Positions 8,364-18,350 of a DNA stretch of 64,000 nucleotides are shown here, in pieces. Position 1 is the stretch's first letter, and each line of letters begins with the position of its first letter. A program made the position numbers and the translations under genes. Below the pieces are notes generated by a model that did not search any database, was not told the DNA's origin, and saw only the letters and a program-made list of their open reading frames with translations. Source of the stretch: Streptococcus oralis (GTDB taxonomy: Bacteria > Bacillota > Bacilli > Lactobacillales > Streptococcaceae); the NCBI RefSeq assembly GCF_022749195.1, contig NZ_CP094226.1, positions 1,700,001 to 1,764,000 of the forward strand. The letters are read 5' to 3'.

Positions 8364-8783
8364 TTAAAATTTTCTATCTAAATAATTTTGCAAAATCAGC
8401 TGAGCAGCCAACTTATCAATAACTTTCTTGCGTTTGTTACGGCTGATATCTGCTTGTTCAATCAACATACGTTCCGCAGCGACCGTTGTCAAACGCTCAT
8501 CCTGATAGTCTACTGGCAAACCAAAGAGTTCTTCTAGCTTGGCACCATAGGCTTGACTAGCTTCTACTCGCGGACCGCTGGTATTGTTCATATTCTTTGG
8601 CAAACCTACTACAAAGCGTTCTACCTTATAGCTGTCAACCAATTCCTTGATACGGTCAAAACCAAACTGGCCCTGATCCTCATTGATCTGGATGATTTCA
8701 AGTCCCTGAGCGGTGAAGCCGAGCGGATCGCTAATAGCCACCCCTACTGTTTTTGAACCGACGTCCAATCCCATAATTCTCAT
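8364..8783 (-). CDS. ruvX: YqgF/RuvX-like nuclease, putative pre-16S rRNA nuclease
   Basis: A 139-aa RNase H-fold protein. The N-terminal motif [16 protein letters not shown] holds the first catalytic Asp (D7), and VVGLPKNM and YQDERLTT match the conserved later motifs of the YqgF family. The E. coli member matures the 16S rRNA 5' end; the name RuvX comes from its resemblance to Holliday-junction resolvases. It is translated between the IreB-family gene (3-base gap) and the DUF1292 gene, the usual three-gene operon. Confidence 0.93.
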   Translation of the reverse strand: MRIMGLDVGSKTVGVAISDPLGFTAQGLEIIQINEDQGQFGFDRIKELVDSYKVERFVVGLPKNMNNTSGPRVEASQAYGAKLEELFGLPVDYQDERLTTVAAERMLIEQADISRNKRKKVIDKLAAQLILQNYLDRKF

Positions 8784-8786
8784 AGA

Positions 8787-9053
8787 TTATAGATCGACTC
8801 CTTGTCCCTTAAGGTAGTAGCGTACCAGTTCTTCAACAATTTCATCACGCTCATACTTACGGATTTGATTTCGTGCATTGTTATAACGAGGAACGTAGGC
8901 AGGGTCACCACTCAGTACATAACCGACGATCTGGTTAATCGGATTGTAGCCCTTGTCGTTCAAAGAAGCATAGACGTCTGTCAACGTTTCGCTAATTTCT
9001 TTCTTATTGGAATCATCCAATTTAAACCGTACAGTTTCTTCAGTAAATCCCAT
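8787..9053 (-). CDS. IreB family regulatory phosphoprotein (UPF0297)
   Basis: An 88-aa protein. I place the start at [10 protein letters not shown] (9053), because homologues start there and a GAGGG SD precedes it; an upstream in-frame ATG would add 14 residues of untypical sequence. The core [20 protein letters not shown] and [15 protein letters not shown] is the family signature. IreB in enterococci is a phosphorylation target of the Ser/Thr kinase IreK and affects cephalosporin tolerance; the role in this organism is inferred only. It heads the IreB-ruvX-DUF1292 operon. Confidence 0.92.
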
Positions 9054-9139
9054 TCTAACACCCTCTTTCCTTAGAATAGTACTATTATAGCACATTCCCT
9101 GACGTTCTACAAATAAGTCAGTCTATTAATTTGGATTTT

Positions 9140-9709
9140 CTATTGTTCTGTCGCCCCATTTGCCACTCTATCTGCAATATATTGGCTAGGTTCGTTTTTT
9201 AAGAGATTTTCAAGACCGATATTTTTTAAATATTCCAGCTGAGATGCCTTTTTGACATCCAGCACTTGAAAATCATAAGTCGTTGTCGTCTGGATTTCTG
9301 TCTCGCTGAGTAGCTTGGTTTCCAGTTTGAATCCTGCTAGTTTGCGTGCCTCTTGGATAGTCTCATCCTTCTCTTCAGCTTCTAGAAGCGCTTTTTGCGT
9401 TTCCTCTAGGCCATTTTCAGAGATAAAGGTCTTGAGTTCATCCCCGACAGGTCGTTTTTGCTGGATGGTCAAGGTCAAAAACTGACTGCCTTTATAAGTA
9501 ATGGTCTGAATCTGTTGCGTCCCATTTTCTGACTTCGGCATCAGCAAGGTCTTGGTGACAACCGTATTCTTTTCGGCATTGTCCAAAACGGGAAGGTTGG
9601 ATTGGAGAGGTTCAGATGCTGTTGTAGAAGCAGCAGGAGTTTCCTTTTTTTGCCCACATCCCGCAAGCAAAAAGAGGAGAGTAAAACTAGCAATTAGTAA
9701 CTTTTTCAT
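9140..9709 (-). CDS. YehR/DUF1307-like lipoprotein
   Basis: A 189-aa protein with a lipoprotein signal (lipobox LAGC, Cys18), a short Ala/Thr/Ser linker and a C-terminal domain of about 140 residues rich in Gln, Glu and Thr (VVTKTLLMPKSENGTQQIQT, TYDFQVLDVKK). This matches the DUF1307/YehR lipoprotein family, whose function is unknown. It is extracytoplasmic and membrane-anchored. It lies between spx and the IreB-family gene in the same direction but with gaps, so it may have its own promoter. Confidence 0.8.
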   Translation of the reverse strand: MKKLLIASFTLLFLLAGCGQKKETPAASTTASEPLQSNLPVLDNAEKNTVVTKTLLMPKSENGTQQIQTITYKGSQFLTLTIQQKRPVGDELKTFISENGLEETQKALLEAEEKDETIQEARKLAGFKLETKLLSETEIQTTTTYDFQVLDVKKASQLEYLKNIGLENLLKNEPSQYIADRVANGATEQ

Positions 9710-9742
9710 AATTCCTCACTTGATTTTAAAACAAAAGAGCAA

Positions 9743-9774
9743 ACAAGGCCAGGAGTCACTCCCAGCCTTGATGT
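9743..9774 (-). terminator. Intrinsic terminator of spx
   Basis: On the minus strand CAAGGC-tg-GGAGT and ACTCC-tg-GCCTTG form a nearly perfect hairpin right after the spx stop codon, followed by a T-rich but interrupted tract. Confidence 0.7.
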
Positions 9775-9775
9775 T

Positions 9776-10174
9776 TTATAGAGCTGCACGTAGACGTGCT
9801 TCTGCATTTTCTACATTACGGACAGAGCGTGGCAAGAAGGCACGGATATCATCTTCTTTATAGCCGACTTGCAGGCGCTTCTCATCAACGAGAATCGGAC
9901 TCTTTAAGATCCGTGGTGTTTCCATGATTAAGTTGAGCACTTCATTGACACTCAAATCCTCGATGTCAACTCCAAGTGCCTTAGCATAGCGGTTTTTTGA
10001 CGAAACGATACTGGCGATTCCATTATCTGTTTTCGTTAGAATATCTAATAACTCTTCTCTTGTAATTCCTTCTTTACCGAGATTTTGTTCTTTATAACTT
10101 AACTGGTGGGCATTGAGCCAGGTTTTCGCTTTTTTACAGCTAGTACAACTTGAGACTGTATAAATTTTGATCAT
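9776..10174 (-). CDS. spxA2: Spx family transcriptional regulator
   Basis: A 132-aa ArsC-fold protein of the Spx type. It has the redox CxxC switch C10-T-S-C13 and the C-terminal stretch ILKSPILVDEKRLQVGY followed by EDDIRAFLPR, which marks Spx rather than arsenate reductase. Spx binds the RNA polymerase alpha CTD and redirects transcription under thiol and envelope stress. Streptococci carry two paralogues. I assign SpxA2 from its position near the uvrA and ruvX blocks, with moderate certainty. A TATAAT (in TATGGTATAATAG) lies upstream; SD GAAAGGGG. Confidence 0.8.
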   Translation of the reverse strand: MIKIYTVSSCTSCKKAKTWLNAHQLSYKEQNLGKEGITREELLDILTKTDNGIASIVSSKNRYAKALGVDIEDLSVNEVLNLIMETPRILKSPILVDEKRLQVGYKEDDIRAFLPRSVRNVENAEARLRAAL

Positions 10175-10308
10175 GTACCTACCCCTTTCGCTACATGTTA
10201 CTATCAGTTTAGTCTATTATACCATAAAAAACATCCGACTTGCGACCTATTTTTAAAAAAAATTAACTTTTTTCGCGATTTTCGTACTTTTTTCTTGACA
10301 AAATCAAT

Positions 10309-12969
10309 TTATAACCAACTTTTAAATTTTTTGATATACAATCGTTTTACAACTGTAACACTTATCATATAGAGAACGATAATCAAAAGCAAAAAGAGGA
10401 AATAAATTGGTTCCAAAGGGGTTAAATGAAGCAGGCTAGCAATTGAAGAGTAGGGAAGGAAGGTCACAAAACTAGCTGCTAGCAAAGTTGTCCCAAGAAC
10501 AAACCATGATGGACGACTTTGTAAGAAAGGAAGTTTTGCTGAACGAAGCATATGGATAACCATGGTTTGGGACCACATGGATTCAATGAACCAACCTGTC
10601 TGGAACAAAATAATAAAGCCCGTTGCAGACTCTGCTCCGTGAGCATAGGCTTGACCTGTCGCCATTGGGACAATGACAAAATAGAGCAAGATAAAGGTCA
10701 AAATATCAAAGGCAGAAGAAATCGGACCCATCCAAATCATAAAACGAGTAATAGACTTAGCTTCCCACTTATGGGGATGCTTCAAAAAGTCTTCATCTAC
10801 ATTATCAAATGGCAAGGCAATGCAAGAAAGGTCGTAGACGAGGTTTAACACAATCAAGTGAATCGGAGCCATAGGAAGGAAAGGTAAAAAGATACCAGAC
10901 ACTAACAGAGAGAAAATGTTCCCGAAATTAGAGCTGACCGTCATCTTGATATATTTGGTCATATTAGCGTAGACCTTACGCCCTTCAACCAGCCCTTTTT
11001 CAAGCACCATCAAATCCTTATCTAACAAAATGACATCAGCCGTTTCTTTGGCAATATCTACTGCTGTATCAACAGAAATCCCCACATCGGCCACTTTCAT
11101 AGAAGGGGCATCATTGATCCCATCTCCCATATAGCCGACACAATGTCCATTCGATTTGATTTGTAAAATGATTCGTGCTTTTTGATCCGGAGAGAGTTTG
11201 GCAAAGACAGTCACTTTCTCAACTGCTTGGGCCAATTCTTCGTCCGTCATGGCGTCAATATCAGAACCCAACAAGATTTGATCAACGTCTAGACCAACTT
11301 TTTCGCAAACTGCTTGGGTTACCTTCTCATTGTCCCCCGTCAAGATCTTTGTTTGAACACCGTGTTCTAACAAAGCTTGGATAGCAGGTGCTGCTGATGG
11401 TTTTGGTGGATCTAGAAAGGCAAGATATCCTGTTAGAATCATCTCATTTTCATCTTCAACGGAGTAAGCAAAACCTTCTTTTAGGCCTGTTTTATAGGCG
11501 ACTCCCAAGACTCGCAATCCCTGTTGATTAAGTTGATCTACTTCTTTTAAGATTTCCACTCGGATATCATCCGTCAAAGGACTAATCTGACCTTGATATT
11601 CCACATGGGTTGAAATCGCAAGCATTTCCTCTAGAGCACCCTTTGTTACCAAACTAACAACTTCGTTCTCATCCTTGACGATGACACTCATCCGTCTGCG
11701 TTCAAAATCAAAGGGTAATTCATCTATTTTTTGGAAGCTAGTATCCAAATTTTGTAGAATGGCGTGTTCTTTAGCTTCTTTTTCAGTTCTACTGATAATG
11801 GCACGGTCCATCAAGTTTTTCAAACCCGTTTGAAAATAGGAATTGAGGTAGGCCCGTCTCAACACAGACAAATCCAAATCTCCATGTATATCCAAAGGAT
11901 ATTCAAGGACAATTTCGTCTTGGGTAAGGGTTCCTGTTTTATCCGTACACAGGATATCAATAGCACCTAGGTCCTGTATGGCATTGAGTTTTTTGATGAC
12001 GACTTTTTCCTTGGCCATGATAATGGAGCCTTTTGCTAGACTGGCCGTGATGATCATAGGAAGCATCTCAGGTGTCAATCCAACACCAACACTCAGTGCA
12101 AACACACCTGCTTCCAGCCAGTCGCCATCTGTCAAGCCATTGGAGAGAAACACGATGGGAACCATGACTAACATCAAACGGATCAAGAGCCAAGAGATGC
12201 TGTTCATCTCCCGTTCAAAAGAGGTCGGTTCGTCATAGGTATTGAGAGTCTGCTCGATTTCTCCCATCATGGTGTCATCACCGACCGCTAGAATCAAAGC
12301 CTTGGCACTTCCTGATATCACATTGGTTCCCATAAAGGCGAGCGCTTCTGCTTCTAGTAGACTATCAAAGTTTGACTGACTCATTTTTGACAAGGCTAGT
12401 TTTTCAACCGAGTCACTTTCACCTGTCAAACCAGACTGTTGGACAAAGAAATCACGTGATTCAATCAAAAGGAGGTCTGCCGGAATCATATCCCCAGCAC
12501 TTAATTTGACTATATCTCCAACTACCAAATCTTCAATTGCGACCTCTAAACTCTGGCCTTCGCGGATAACTGTGGCTGTATTCACAATCATTTTTGATAG
12601 ATTGGTCGCAGCCTTGTCACTTCGCAATTCTTGGACAAAGCGTATGCCACCAGAGATTAGAACGAGAACGACGATGATGATAGAGGTCGTCGGATCTTCT
12701 TGTCCAGGCTTCGCCAGCCAGACATTGGTCACCATGGAAATCATAGCGATGACAAGCAGGATAATTGTAAATGGATTGATAATGGATTCGTAAATCTTTT
12801 TGAGGATACTGTCTTCTTGACCCTTGGTGATGGTGTTTTCGCCATATAGGTCACGATTTTTCTCCACCTGCTCCTCAGTCAAGCCTGTTAGACTTGTCTT
12901 ATAAAAAGATAGAGTTTCGTTTAAGGGTGTGTGAATAGCTGTTGCTAATCTTTCTTTTGTAGTTTTCAT
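10309..12969 (-). CDS. mgtA: P-type ATPase, magnesium importer MgtA
   Basis: An 886-aa P3B-type ATPase that imports Mg2+. Order: N-terminal cytoplasmic cation-ATPase domain (to about 55), TM1-2 (about 65-110), actuator domain with TGES at 182-185, TM3-4 (about 258-312) with GLTPEMLPMIIT, the phosphorylation motif DKTGTLT with Asp343, the nucleotide-binding domain, the hinge GDGINDAPS, and six C-terminal helices. The GLTPEMLP motif is characteristic of MgtA/MgtB. Expression is under an M-box riboswitch, and a 23-codon ORF lies between the riboswitch and the gene. SD AGGAG precedes ATG. No clear terminator was seen. Confidence 0.93.
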   Translation of the reverse strand: MKTTKERLATAIHTPLNETLSFYKTSLTGLTEEQVEKNRDLYGENTITKGQEDSILKKIYESIINPFTIILLVIAMISMVTNVWLAKPGQEDPTTSIIIVVLVLISGGIRFVQELRSDKAATNLSKMIVNTATVIREGQSLEVAIEDLVVGDIVKLSAGDMIPADLLLIESRDFFVQQSGLTGESDSVEKLALSKMSQSNFDSLLEAEALAFMGTNVISGSAKALILAVGDDTMMGEIEQTLNTYDEPTSFEREMNSISWLLIRLMLVMVPIVFLSNGLTDGDWLEAGVFALSVGVGLTPEMLPMIITASLAKGSIIMAKEKVVIKKLNAIQDLGAIDILCTDKTGTLTQDEIVLEYPLDIHGDLDLSVLRRAYLNSYFQTGLKNLMDRAIISRTEKEAKEHAILQNLDTSFQKIDELPFDFERRRMSVIVKDENEVVSLVTKGALEEMLAISTHVEYQGQISPLTDDIRVEILKEVDQLNQQGLRVLGVAYKTGLKEGFAYSVEDENEMILTGYLAFLDPPKPSAAPAIQALLEHGVQTKILTGDNEKVTQAVCEKVGLDVDQILLGSDIDAMTDEELAQAVEKVTVFAKLSPDQKARIILQIKSNGHCVGYMGDGINDAPSMKVADVGISVDTAVDIAKETADVILLDKDLMVLEKGLVEGRKVYANMTKYIKMTVSSNFGNIFSLLVSGIFLPFLPMAPIHLIVLNLVYDLSCIALPFDNVDEDFLKHPHKWEAKSITRFMIWMGPISSAFDILTFILLYFVIVPMATGQAYAHGAESATGFIILFQTGWFIESMWSQTMVIHMLRSAKLPFLQSRPSWFVLGTTLLAASFVTFLPYSSIASLLHLTPLEPIYFLFLLLIIVLYMISVTVVKRLYIKKFKSWL

Positions 12970-12981
12970 TGGTTTCTCCTA

Positions 12982-13065
12982 TCTGTATGAATGAGGTGTT
13001 TCATACACAGAGACCAATCACTTTATAAGGGCAGAACGACACAAATCAGCGATTGGCTGTGTATG
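12982..13065 (-). promoter_or_regulatory. Mutually exclusive hairpins before mgtA
   Basis: On the minus strand TCTGTGTATGAA (13000-13011) pairs with TTCATACAGA (12982-12991), directly in front of the mgtA SD (TAGGAG). The same segment, extended to 13002-13019 (GATTGG-TCT-CTGTGTATG), can pair with CATACACAG-CCAATC (13051-13065) inside the leader ORF (9 + 6 bp). The two folds exclude each other, the layout of an attenuator sensitive to ribosome position. Confidence 0.5.
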
Positions 13066-13094
13066 TGCGGTTCTGGATGATCGTCAATTTGCAT
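13023..13094 (-). CDS. 23-aa leader ORF upstream of mgtA
   Basis: A short ORF (MQIDDHPEPHIHSQSLICV, then VLPL) with a strong SD (AAAGGAGACAAACG before ATG). It lies downstream of the riboswitch terminator and stops 53 bases before mgtA. It is rich in Asp, His and Pro near the start. Its codons at 13051-13065 are complementary to 13002-13019. That downstream segment also overlaps the left arm of a hairpin next to the mgtA SD. This suggests a leader peptide whose translation affects mgtA, in the manner of Salmonella MgtL; the sequence itself is unlike MgtL. It could instead be a chance ORF. Confidence 0.5.
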   Translation of the reverse strand: MQIDDHPEPHIHSQSLICVVLPL

Positions 13095-13117
13095 CGTTTG
13101 TCTCCTTTCTTTTTCTT

Positions 13118-13155
13118 AAAACAGCAGAAAATCCTACCATAAAAATGGCAGGATT
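13118..13155 (-). terminator. Riboswitch-controlled terminator in the mgtA leader
   Basis: On the minus strand AATCCTGCCAT and ATGGTAGGATT form an 11-bp stem (one G-U) with a TTTT loop, followed by TTCTGCTGTTTT. It lies about 20-50 bases downstream of the M-box core, where the expression-platform terminator is expected. Confidence 0.7.
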
Positions 13156-13169
13156 AAAAAACTAATTAT

Positions 13170-13320
13170 CTGTTTTTTCGTTCAAGCTTTAACTCCATAG
13201 GGCGATGTAATGAGCTTAGTCTTAGCCTTCGCGACCAGGACTGTTGACCAACGAGTAGTGTCTCCACTGCTTTGCGGTAGTCATCCGTATCCCTATGGTA
13301 GCCTCACCTACCGTTTTCGT
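13170..13320 (-). ncRNA. M-box (ykoK) magnesium riboswitch
   Basis: The minus strand has the M-box hallmark GGTAGGTGAGGCTACC, then GGGATACGGATGACTACCGC, CAAAGCAGTGGAGACACTAC, TTGGTCAACAG and, near the 3' end, GCCCTATGGAGTTAAAGC. These agree with the conserved blocks of the Mg2+-sensing M-box of B. subtilis and relatives. A terminator follows, and the controlled gene is an MgtA-type transporter. High Mg2+ should therefore favour termination. It is transcribed from the promoter at 13326-13354. Confidence 0.9.
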
Positions 13321-13325
13321 TTATC

Positions 13326-13354
13326 AGTATAAACCTTTAAAATATAAAAGTCAA
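13326..13354 (-). promoter_or_regulatory. Promoter of the mgtA leader
   Basis: The minus strand has TTGACT (13349-13354), 17 bases, TATACT (13326-13331): a near-consensus SigA promoter whose start point (about 13319) coincides with the 5' edge of the M-box. Confidence 0.8.
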
Positions 13355-13372
13355 CGATTTATCTTAATTTTC

Positions 13373-14434
13373 TTAAATAACAATTAATTCCTTCGGCGCT
13401 AGAGTCAACAATTCGCAACCGTTATCTGTAATTAAGATATCATCTTCAATACGAACGCCGTATTTACCTTCAATATAAATACCTGGTTCATCAGTCAAGA
13501 CCATACCAGATTTAATGACTTCTTTGGAAGTTTGGCTAAAGTAGGGTTCTTCGTGGATATCCAGTCCGATACCATGTCCAATACCGTGAGTAAAGTAGTC
13601 GCCATAGCCTGCCTCGATGATAATATCACGAGGGATTTTGTCAAAGTCACGGAAACCTAATCCTGCCTTAGCTTGATCAATCAGAGCTTGGTTGGCTTTC
13701 AGGACAGTATTGTAAATTTCTGCCTGCTCGTCACTGACATGACCGAGGTAGATAGTCCGTGTCATATCACTCACATAGTGGTCGTAGAGACAGCCGAAGT
13801 CCATGGTAATGGCTTCTCCCGCTTCAACCGGTTTGTGCATTGGATGGGCATGGGGTTTGGAAGAGTTGATTCCACTTGCTAAAATGGTATCAAAAGACAA
13901 GCCTGCCGCTCCTAGCTCCCGCATGCGGAAATCAAGGAAGTTGGCAATCTCAATTTCAGTTTTTCCTGGTTTGATAAAGTCAAGTGCATCGTGGAAAGCT
14001 TGGTCTGAGATTGAACATGCCTTGCGAATAGTCGCAATCTCTTTCTCATCCTTAATCATACGAAGCGCTTCAACAAACTGAGTCTGCGGAAGCAAGTCGA
14101 TCCCTGCAAAAGCAGCCTGCATACGGTGGTAATAAGAGACCGAAATCTCGTCTTCAAAACCGACGCGAGACAAGCCCATATCCTTAACAATGCCTGCAAT
14201 AACAGCCAATTCATCGCGGTCAGCCACAATCTTAAAACCTGTCACTTCTTGCTTAGCTGCAATGATATAGCGAGAGTCTGTCACCAAAACTTGACGGTCA
14301 CGGCTGATAAAAACGGTTCCGTTCGAGCCCCAAAAACCAGTCAGGTAGTAGACGTTTTTAAGGTTGTTGATGATGATACCATCCAGTTCTTTTTCTTGCA
14401 TTTTAGTTAAAAATGCTTGTACGCGTTTATTCAT
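13373..14434 (-). CDS. Xaa-Pro aminopeptidase/dipeptidase (M24B)
   Basis: A 353-aa cytoplasmic metallopeptidase that cleaves peptides at proline. The N-terminal creatinase-like domain (1-125) is followed by a pita-bread catalytic domain. The metal ligands are visible in [16 protein letters not shown] (two Asp), [13 protein letters not shown] (His), TDEPGIY (Glu) and GVRIEDDI (Glu). Length fits the short PepP/PepQ-like enzymes of lactic bacteria. Its start overlaps the uvrA stop by 8 bases, so the two are translationally coupled. Confidence 0.9.
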   Translation of the reverse strand: MNKRVQAFLTKMQEKELDGIIINNLKNVYYLTGFWGSNGTVFISRDRQVLVTDSRYIIAAKQEVTGFKIVADRDELAVIAGIVKDMGLSRVGFEDEISVSYYHRMQAAFAGIDLLPQTQFVEALRMIKDEKEIATIRKACSISDQAFHDALDFIKPGKTEIEIANFLDFRMRELGAAGLSFDTILASGINSSKPHAHPMHKPVEAGEAITMDFGCLYDHYVSDMTRTIYLGHVSDEQAEIYNTVLKANQALIDQAKAGLGFRDFDKIPRDIIIEAGYGDYFTHGIGHGIGLDIHEEPYFSQTSKEVIKSGMVLTDEPGIYIEGKYGVRIEDDILITDNGCELLTLAPKELIVI

Positions 14435-17258
14435 GATGTAACTTTCCTTTCAAATAGTGTCCTGTGTAGCTGGCTTCATTGGCCGCTACTTCTTCTGGAG
14501 TTCCTGTTGCGATGATGGTTCCACCACCGACACCGCCCTCAGGTCCCAAATCAATAATATGGTCTGCAGTCTTGATCACATCTAGATTGTGCTCGATGAC
14601 GAGAACTGTATTGCCATCGTCTACAAAACGTGCTAAAACCTTGAGCAGACGGGCGATGTCCTCCGTATGAAGTCCTGTAGTCGGCTCATCCAGAATATAG
14701 AAGGACTTACCTGTCGAGCGTTTGTGGAGTTCACTAGCCAACTTCATACGCTGGGCTTCTCCCCCTGAAAGGGTTGTAGCTGGTTGTCCTAAGGTCACAT
14801 AGCCCAGCCCTACATCCTTGATAGTCTGAAGTTTTCGTTGAATCTTGGGAATGTGTTGAAAAAATTCGACTGCGTCATTAACCGTCATGTCCAAAACCTG
14901 CGAGATATTTTTTTCCTTGTAGTGAACTTCTAAGGTTTCACTGTTGTAGCGTGTTCCATGACAGACTTCACAAGCCACGTAAACATCTGGCAAGAAGTGC
15001 ATCTCAATCTTGATAATCCCGTCACCTGAGCAGGCTTCACAGCGGCCACCCTTGACGTTGAAACTGAAACGGCCCTTTTTGTAGCCTCGTATCTTAGCTT
15101 CATTTGTCTGGGCAAAGAGGTCACGTATATCGTCAAAAACTCCCGTATAGGTAGCAGGGTTAGATCTTGGAGTCCGTCCGATAGGGCTCTGGTCAATGTC
15201 AATCAAGCGGTCTACATGCTCAATCCCTGTGATAGTTTTAAACTTACCAGGCTTGTCTGAATTGCGATTGAGCTTCTGGGCAATGGCTTTTTTGAGGATG
15301 CTGTTGATTAAGGTCGACTTCCCTGAACCTGACACCCCTGTCACTGCGATGAATTTTCCTAATGGGAAGCGAGCGGTAATATTTTTCAAGTTGTTCTCAC
15401 GCGCTCCTGTCACTTCGATAAAGCGACCATTTCCAGCACGGCGCTCTTCTGGTACTGGAATGGCACGTTTACCTGACAAGTACTGGCCTGTAATAGACTT
15501 ACTGTTACGGGCCACCTGCTTGGGTGTTCCTGCAGCAACAATCTCTCCACCAAAAACACCGGCACCCGGACCAACGTCAATCAGGTAATCCGCCTCGCGC
15601 ATGGTATCTTCATCGTGTTCCACCACGATGAGAGTATTGCCCAAGTCACGCATCTTTTTCAGACTAGCAATCAGGCGGTCATTATCCCTCTGGTGGAGAC
15701 CGATGGACGGCTCATCCAGGATATATAGGACACCTGATAGGTTGGACCCAATCTGGGTTGCTAAGCGAATACGCTGGCTCTCCCCGCCTGAAAGGGTTCC
15801 TGCCGAACGAGATAGGGTCAGATAGTTGAGCCCAACGTTATTGAGGAAGGTCAAACGGTCCTTAATTTCCTTGAGAATAGGACGAGCAATAATGGCTTCA
15901 TTTTCAGACAAGGTCAGCTGGCTCACCAAAGCCAAGTGGTCTGCGATAGACAGGTCTGAGATTTCACCGATATGTGGTCCTTGCTCCCCACCCACACGGA
16001 CAGACAAGGCCTGGTCATTGAGACGGTAGCCATGGCAAGTTCCGCAGGTTAGTTCATTCATGTAGAGACGCATTTGGGTGCGTGTGTAATCACTGTTAGT
16101 CTCATGGTAACGACGCTTGATATTATTGACAACCCCCTCAAAAGGAATGTCAATATCGCGCACACCGCCAAATTCATTCTCATAGTGGAAATGGAATTCC
16201 TTGCCATCAGACCCGTAGAGAATCAAGTTTTTATCTTCTTCTGACAAGTCCTCAAAGGGCTTATCCATATCTACTCCAAAGGCTGTCATGGCTTGTTCCA
16301 GCATATTTGGATAGTAGTTGGATGAGATAGGATTCCAAGGTGCCAAGGCTCCCTCACGCAAAGTTTTGCTGGCATCAGGAACCACTAAGTCAACATCCAC
16401 CTCCAGCTTGATGCCCAAACCGTCACACTCACTACAAGAGCCAAAAGGAGCATTGAAGGAGAAGAGGCGTGGCTCTAACTCTGGAACAGTAAAGCCACAA
16501 ACTGGACAGGCATAATGCTCAGAGAAGAGCAACTCCGAATCGTCCATAGTGTCGATAATCACATAGCCTTCTGCGATACGAAGGGAAGCCTCGATTGAGT
16601 CAAAGAGACGGCTACGGATACCCTCCTTGATAACAATACGGTCCACCACAACATCGATATTGTGTTGCTTGCTCTTAGACAACTCTGGCGCTTCGGTCAC
16701 ATCATAAACTTCCCCATCCACTCGGACGCGGACATACCCGTCTTTCTGAACCTTTTCAATGACACTCTTATGTTGCCCTTTTTTCTTACGAATGACAGGA
16801 GCTAAAATTTGCAGACGTTGGCGTTCTGGCAACTCCAAAATCTTATCCACAATTTGCTCTACAGAAGAAGCCTTGATAGCCCCGTGCCCGTTGATACAGT
16901 AAGGCGTCCCCACACGTGCGTAGAGGAGACGCAGATAGTCATTGATTTCAGTCGTTGTTCCAACGGTCGAACGAGGGTTTTTACTAGTCGTTTTCTGGTC
17001 GATGGAAATAGCTGGGCTGAGGCCATCAATGGCATCTACATCTGGTTTTTCCATGTTGCCCAAAAACTGGCGAGCATAGGCTGATAGACTCTCTACATAG
17101 CGACGTTGGCCCTCAGCATAGAGAGTATCAAAGGCCAGGCTGGATTTCCCAGACCCTGACAAACCAGTCACAACAACCAGCTTGTCTCGCGGAATCTCCA
17201 CATCAATATTTTTTAAGTTATGGGCACGCGCCCCATGAATCACAATTTTATCTTGCAT
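14427..17258 (-). CDS. uvrA: Excinuclease ABC subunit A
   Basis: A 943-aa damage-recognition ATPase of nucleotide excision repair. It has two ABC ATPase modules (Walker [10 protein letters not shown] at 31-39 and GVSGSGKST in the second half; signatures [12 protein letters not shown] and [12 protein letters not shown]) and zinc Cys pairs ([26 protein letters not shown]). I start at [13 protein letters not shown] (17258). A longer frame begins at 17291, but that ATG overlaps a TATAAT (17290-17295), so it should not be on the mRNA. Downstream it overlaps the M24 peptidase gene; upstream it is divergent from corA. Confidence 0.95.
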   Translation of the reverse strand: MQDKIVIHGARAHNLKNIDVEIPRDKLVVVTGLSGSGKSSLAFDTLYAEGQRRYVESLSAYARQFLGNMEKPDVDAIDGLSPAISIDQKTTSKNPRSTVGTTTEINDYLRLLYARVGTPYCINGHGAIKASSVEQIVDKILELPERQRLQILAPVIRKKKGQHKSVIEKVQKDGYVRVRVDGEVYDVTEAPELSKSKQHNIDVVVDRIVIKEGIRSRLFDSIEASLRIAEGYVIIDTMDDSELLFSEHYACPVCGFTVPELEPRLFSFNAPFGSCSECDGLGIKLEVDVDLVVPDASKTLREGALAPWNPISSNYYPNMLEQAMTAFGVDMDKPFEDLSEEDKNLILYGSDGKEFHFHYENEFGGVRDIDIPFEGVVNNIKRRYHETNSDYTRTQMRLYMNELTCGTCHGYRLNDQALSVRVGGEQGPHIGEISDLSIADHLALVSQLTLSENEAIIARPILKEIKDRLTFLNNVGLNYLTLSRSAGTLSGGESQRIRLATQIGSNLSGVLYILDEPSIGLHQRDNDRLIASLKKMRDLGNTLIVVEHDEDTMREADYLIDVGPGAGVFGGEIVAAGTPKQVARNSKSITGQYLSGKRAIPVPEERRAGNGRFIEVTGARENNLKNITARFPLGKFIAVTGVSGSGKSTLINSILKKAIAQKLNRNSDKPGKFKTITGIEHVDRLIDIDQSPIGRTPRSNPATYTGVFDDIRDLFAQTNEAKIRGYKKGRFSFNVKGGRCEACSGDGIIKIEMHFLPDVYVACEVCHGTRYNSETLEVHYKEKNISQVLDMTVNDAVEFFQHIPKIQRKLQTIKDVGLGYVTLGQPATTLSGGEAQRMKLASELHKRSTGKSFYILDEPTTGLHTEDIARLLKVLARFVDDGNTVLVIEHNLDVIKTADHIIDLGPEGGVGGGTIIATGTPEEVAANEASYTGHYLKGKLHHE

Positions 17259-17289
17259 CTTTGTTCTTTCTAGTCCATTATTGCTTTCC

Positions 17290-17345
17290 ATTATACCAAA
17301 AAATGTGAAATTCTATTACCCAAAAAGCTGTTTTTATAGTATAAT
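17290..17345. promoter_or_regulatory. Divergent uvrA / corA promoter region
   Basis: TATAAT is read on the minus strand at 17290-17295 for uvrA and on the plus strand at 17340-17345 for corA. Neither has a convincing -35. The uvrA 5' leader would be about 25 bases. Confidence 0.55.
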
Positions 17346-17394
17346 AGTACGGTGCAAAAAATGAATCACTGAATAGTAGGAAAGGATAGGGGAT

Positions 17395-18339
17395 ATGAAA
17401 CAAGTTTTTCTCTCAACAACAACTGAATTTAAAGAGATCGACACGCTTGAACCGGGTACTTGGATCAATCTCGTCAATCCTACACAAAATGAATCACTGG
17501 AAATCGCCAACGCCTTTGATATTGACATTGCCGACCTTCGAGCACCACTCGATGCGGAAGAAATGTCCCGTATTACCATCGAAGATGAGTACACTTTGAT
17601 TATCGTGGACGTTCCCATCACAGAGGAAAGAAACAATCGTACCTACTACGTTACGATTCCGCTGGGGATTATTATCACCGAGGAAACCATTATCACCACC
17701 TGCTTGGAATCCCTCCCCGTTCTCGATGTCTTTATCAACCGTAGACTGCGCAACTTTTACACCTTCATGCGTTCACGCTTTATCTTCCAGATTCTCTATC
17801 GCAACGCCGAACTTTACCTTACGGCCCTTCGTTCGATTGACCGTAAGAGTGAACAAATCGAAAGTCAACTTCACAAGTCTACTCGAAACGAAGAGCTGAT
17901 TGAGCTCATGGAATTGGAAAAGACCATCGTCTATTTCAAGGCCTCACTGAAGACGAACGAGCGCGTGATTAAGAAATTGACCAGCGCAACCAGCAATATC
18001 AAGAAATACCTAGAAGACGAAGACCTGCTCGAAGACACCCTTATTGAAACCCAACAGGCCATCGAGATGGCAGATATCTATGGAAATGTCCTTCACTCTA
18101 TGACAGAGACCTTTGCCTCTATCATTTCCAACAACCAGAACAATATCATGAAAACCCTGGCTCTCGTGACCATTGTCATGTCTGTCCCAACCATGATCTT
18201 CTCAGCCTATGGGATGAACTTCAAGGATAATGAAATCCCTCTGAACGGTGAGCCGCACGCCTTCTGGTTAATCGTCTTTATCGCCTTTGCTATGAGTGTT
18301 TCGCTCACTCTCTATCTCATCCATAAAAAATGGTTCTAA
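17395..18339 (+). CDS. corA: CorA family divalent cation (Mg2+) transporter
   Basis: A 314-aa protein with a large cytoplasmic N-terminal funnel domain and two C-terminal membrane helices (about 254-274 and 288-308). The signature YGMNF is at 272-276, with GMN at 273-275. The loop after it (NGEPHAF) differs from the classical MPEL loop, as in the Gram-positive CorA subgroup. It probably forms a pentameric channel for Mg2+ or other divalent ions. It is first in an operon with the DUF1129 and TfoX-domain genes. Confidence 0.92.
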   Translation: MKQVFLSTTTEFKEIDTLEPGTWINLVNPTQNESLEIANAFDIDIADLRAPLDAEEMSRITIEDEYTLIIVDVPITEERNNRTYYVTIPLGIIITEETIITTCLESLPVLDVFINRRLRNFYTFMRSRFIFQILYRNAELYLTALRSIDRKSEQIESQLHKSTRNEELIELMELEKTIVYFKASLKTNERVIKKLTSATSNIKKYLEDEDLLEDTLIETQQAIEMADIYGNVLHSMTETFASIISNNQNNIMKTLALVTIVMSVPTMIFSAYGMNFKDNEIPLNGEPHAFWLIVFIAFAMSVSLTLYLIHKKWF

Positions 18340-18350
18340 GAGGAATCCCT

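Noticed and set aside
17259..17291. Longer UvrA N-terminus starting at 17291
   Set aside because: Its ATG overlaps the TATAAT of the promoter, so it would not be on the mRNA.
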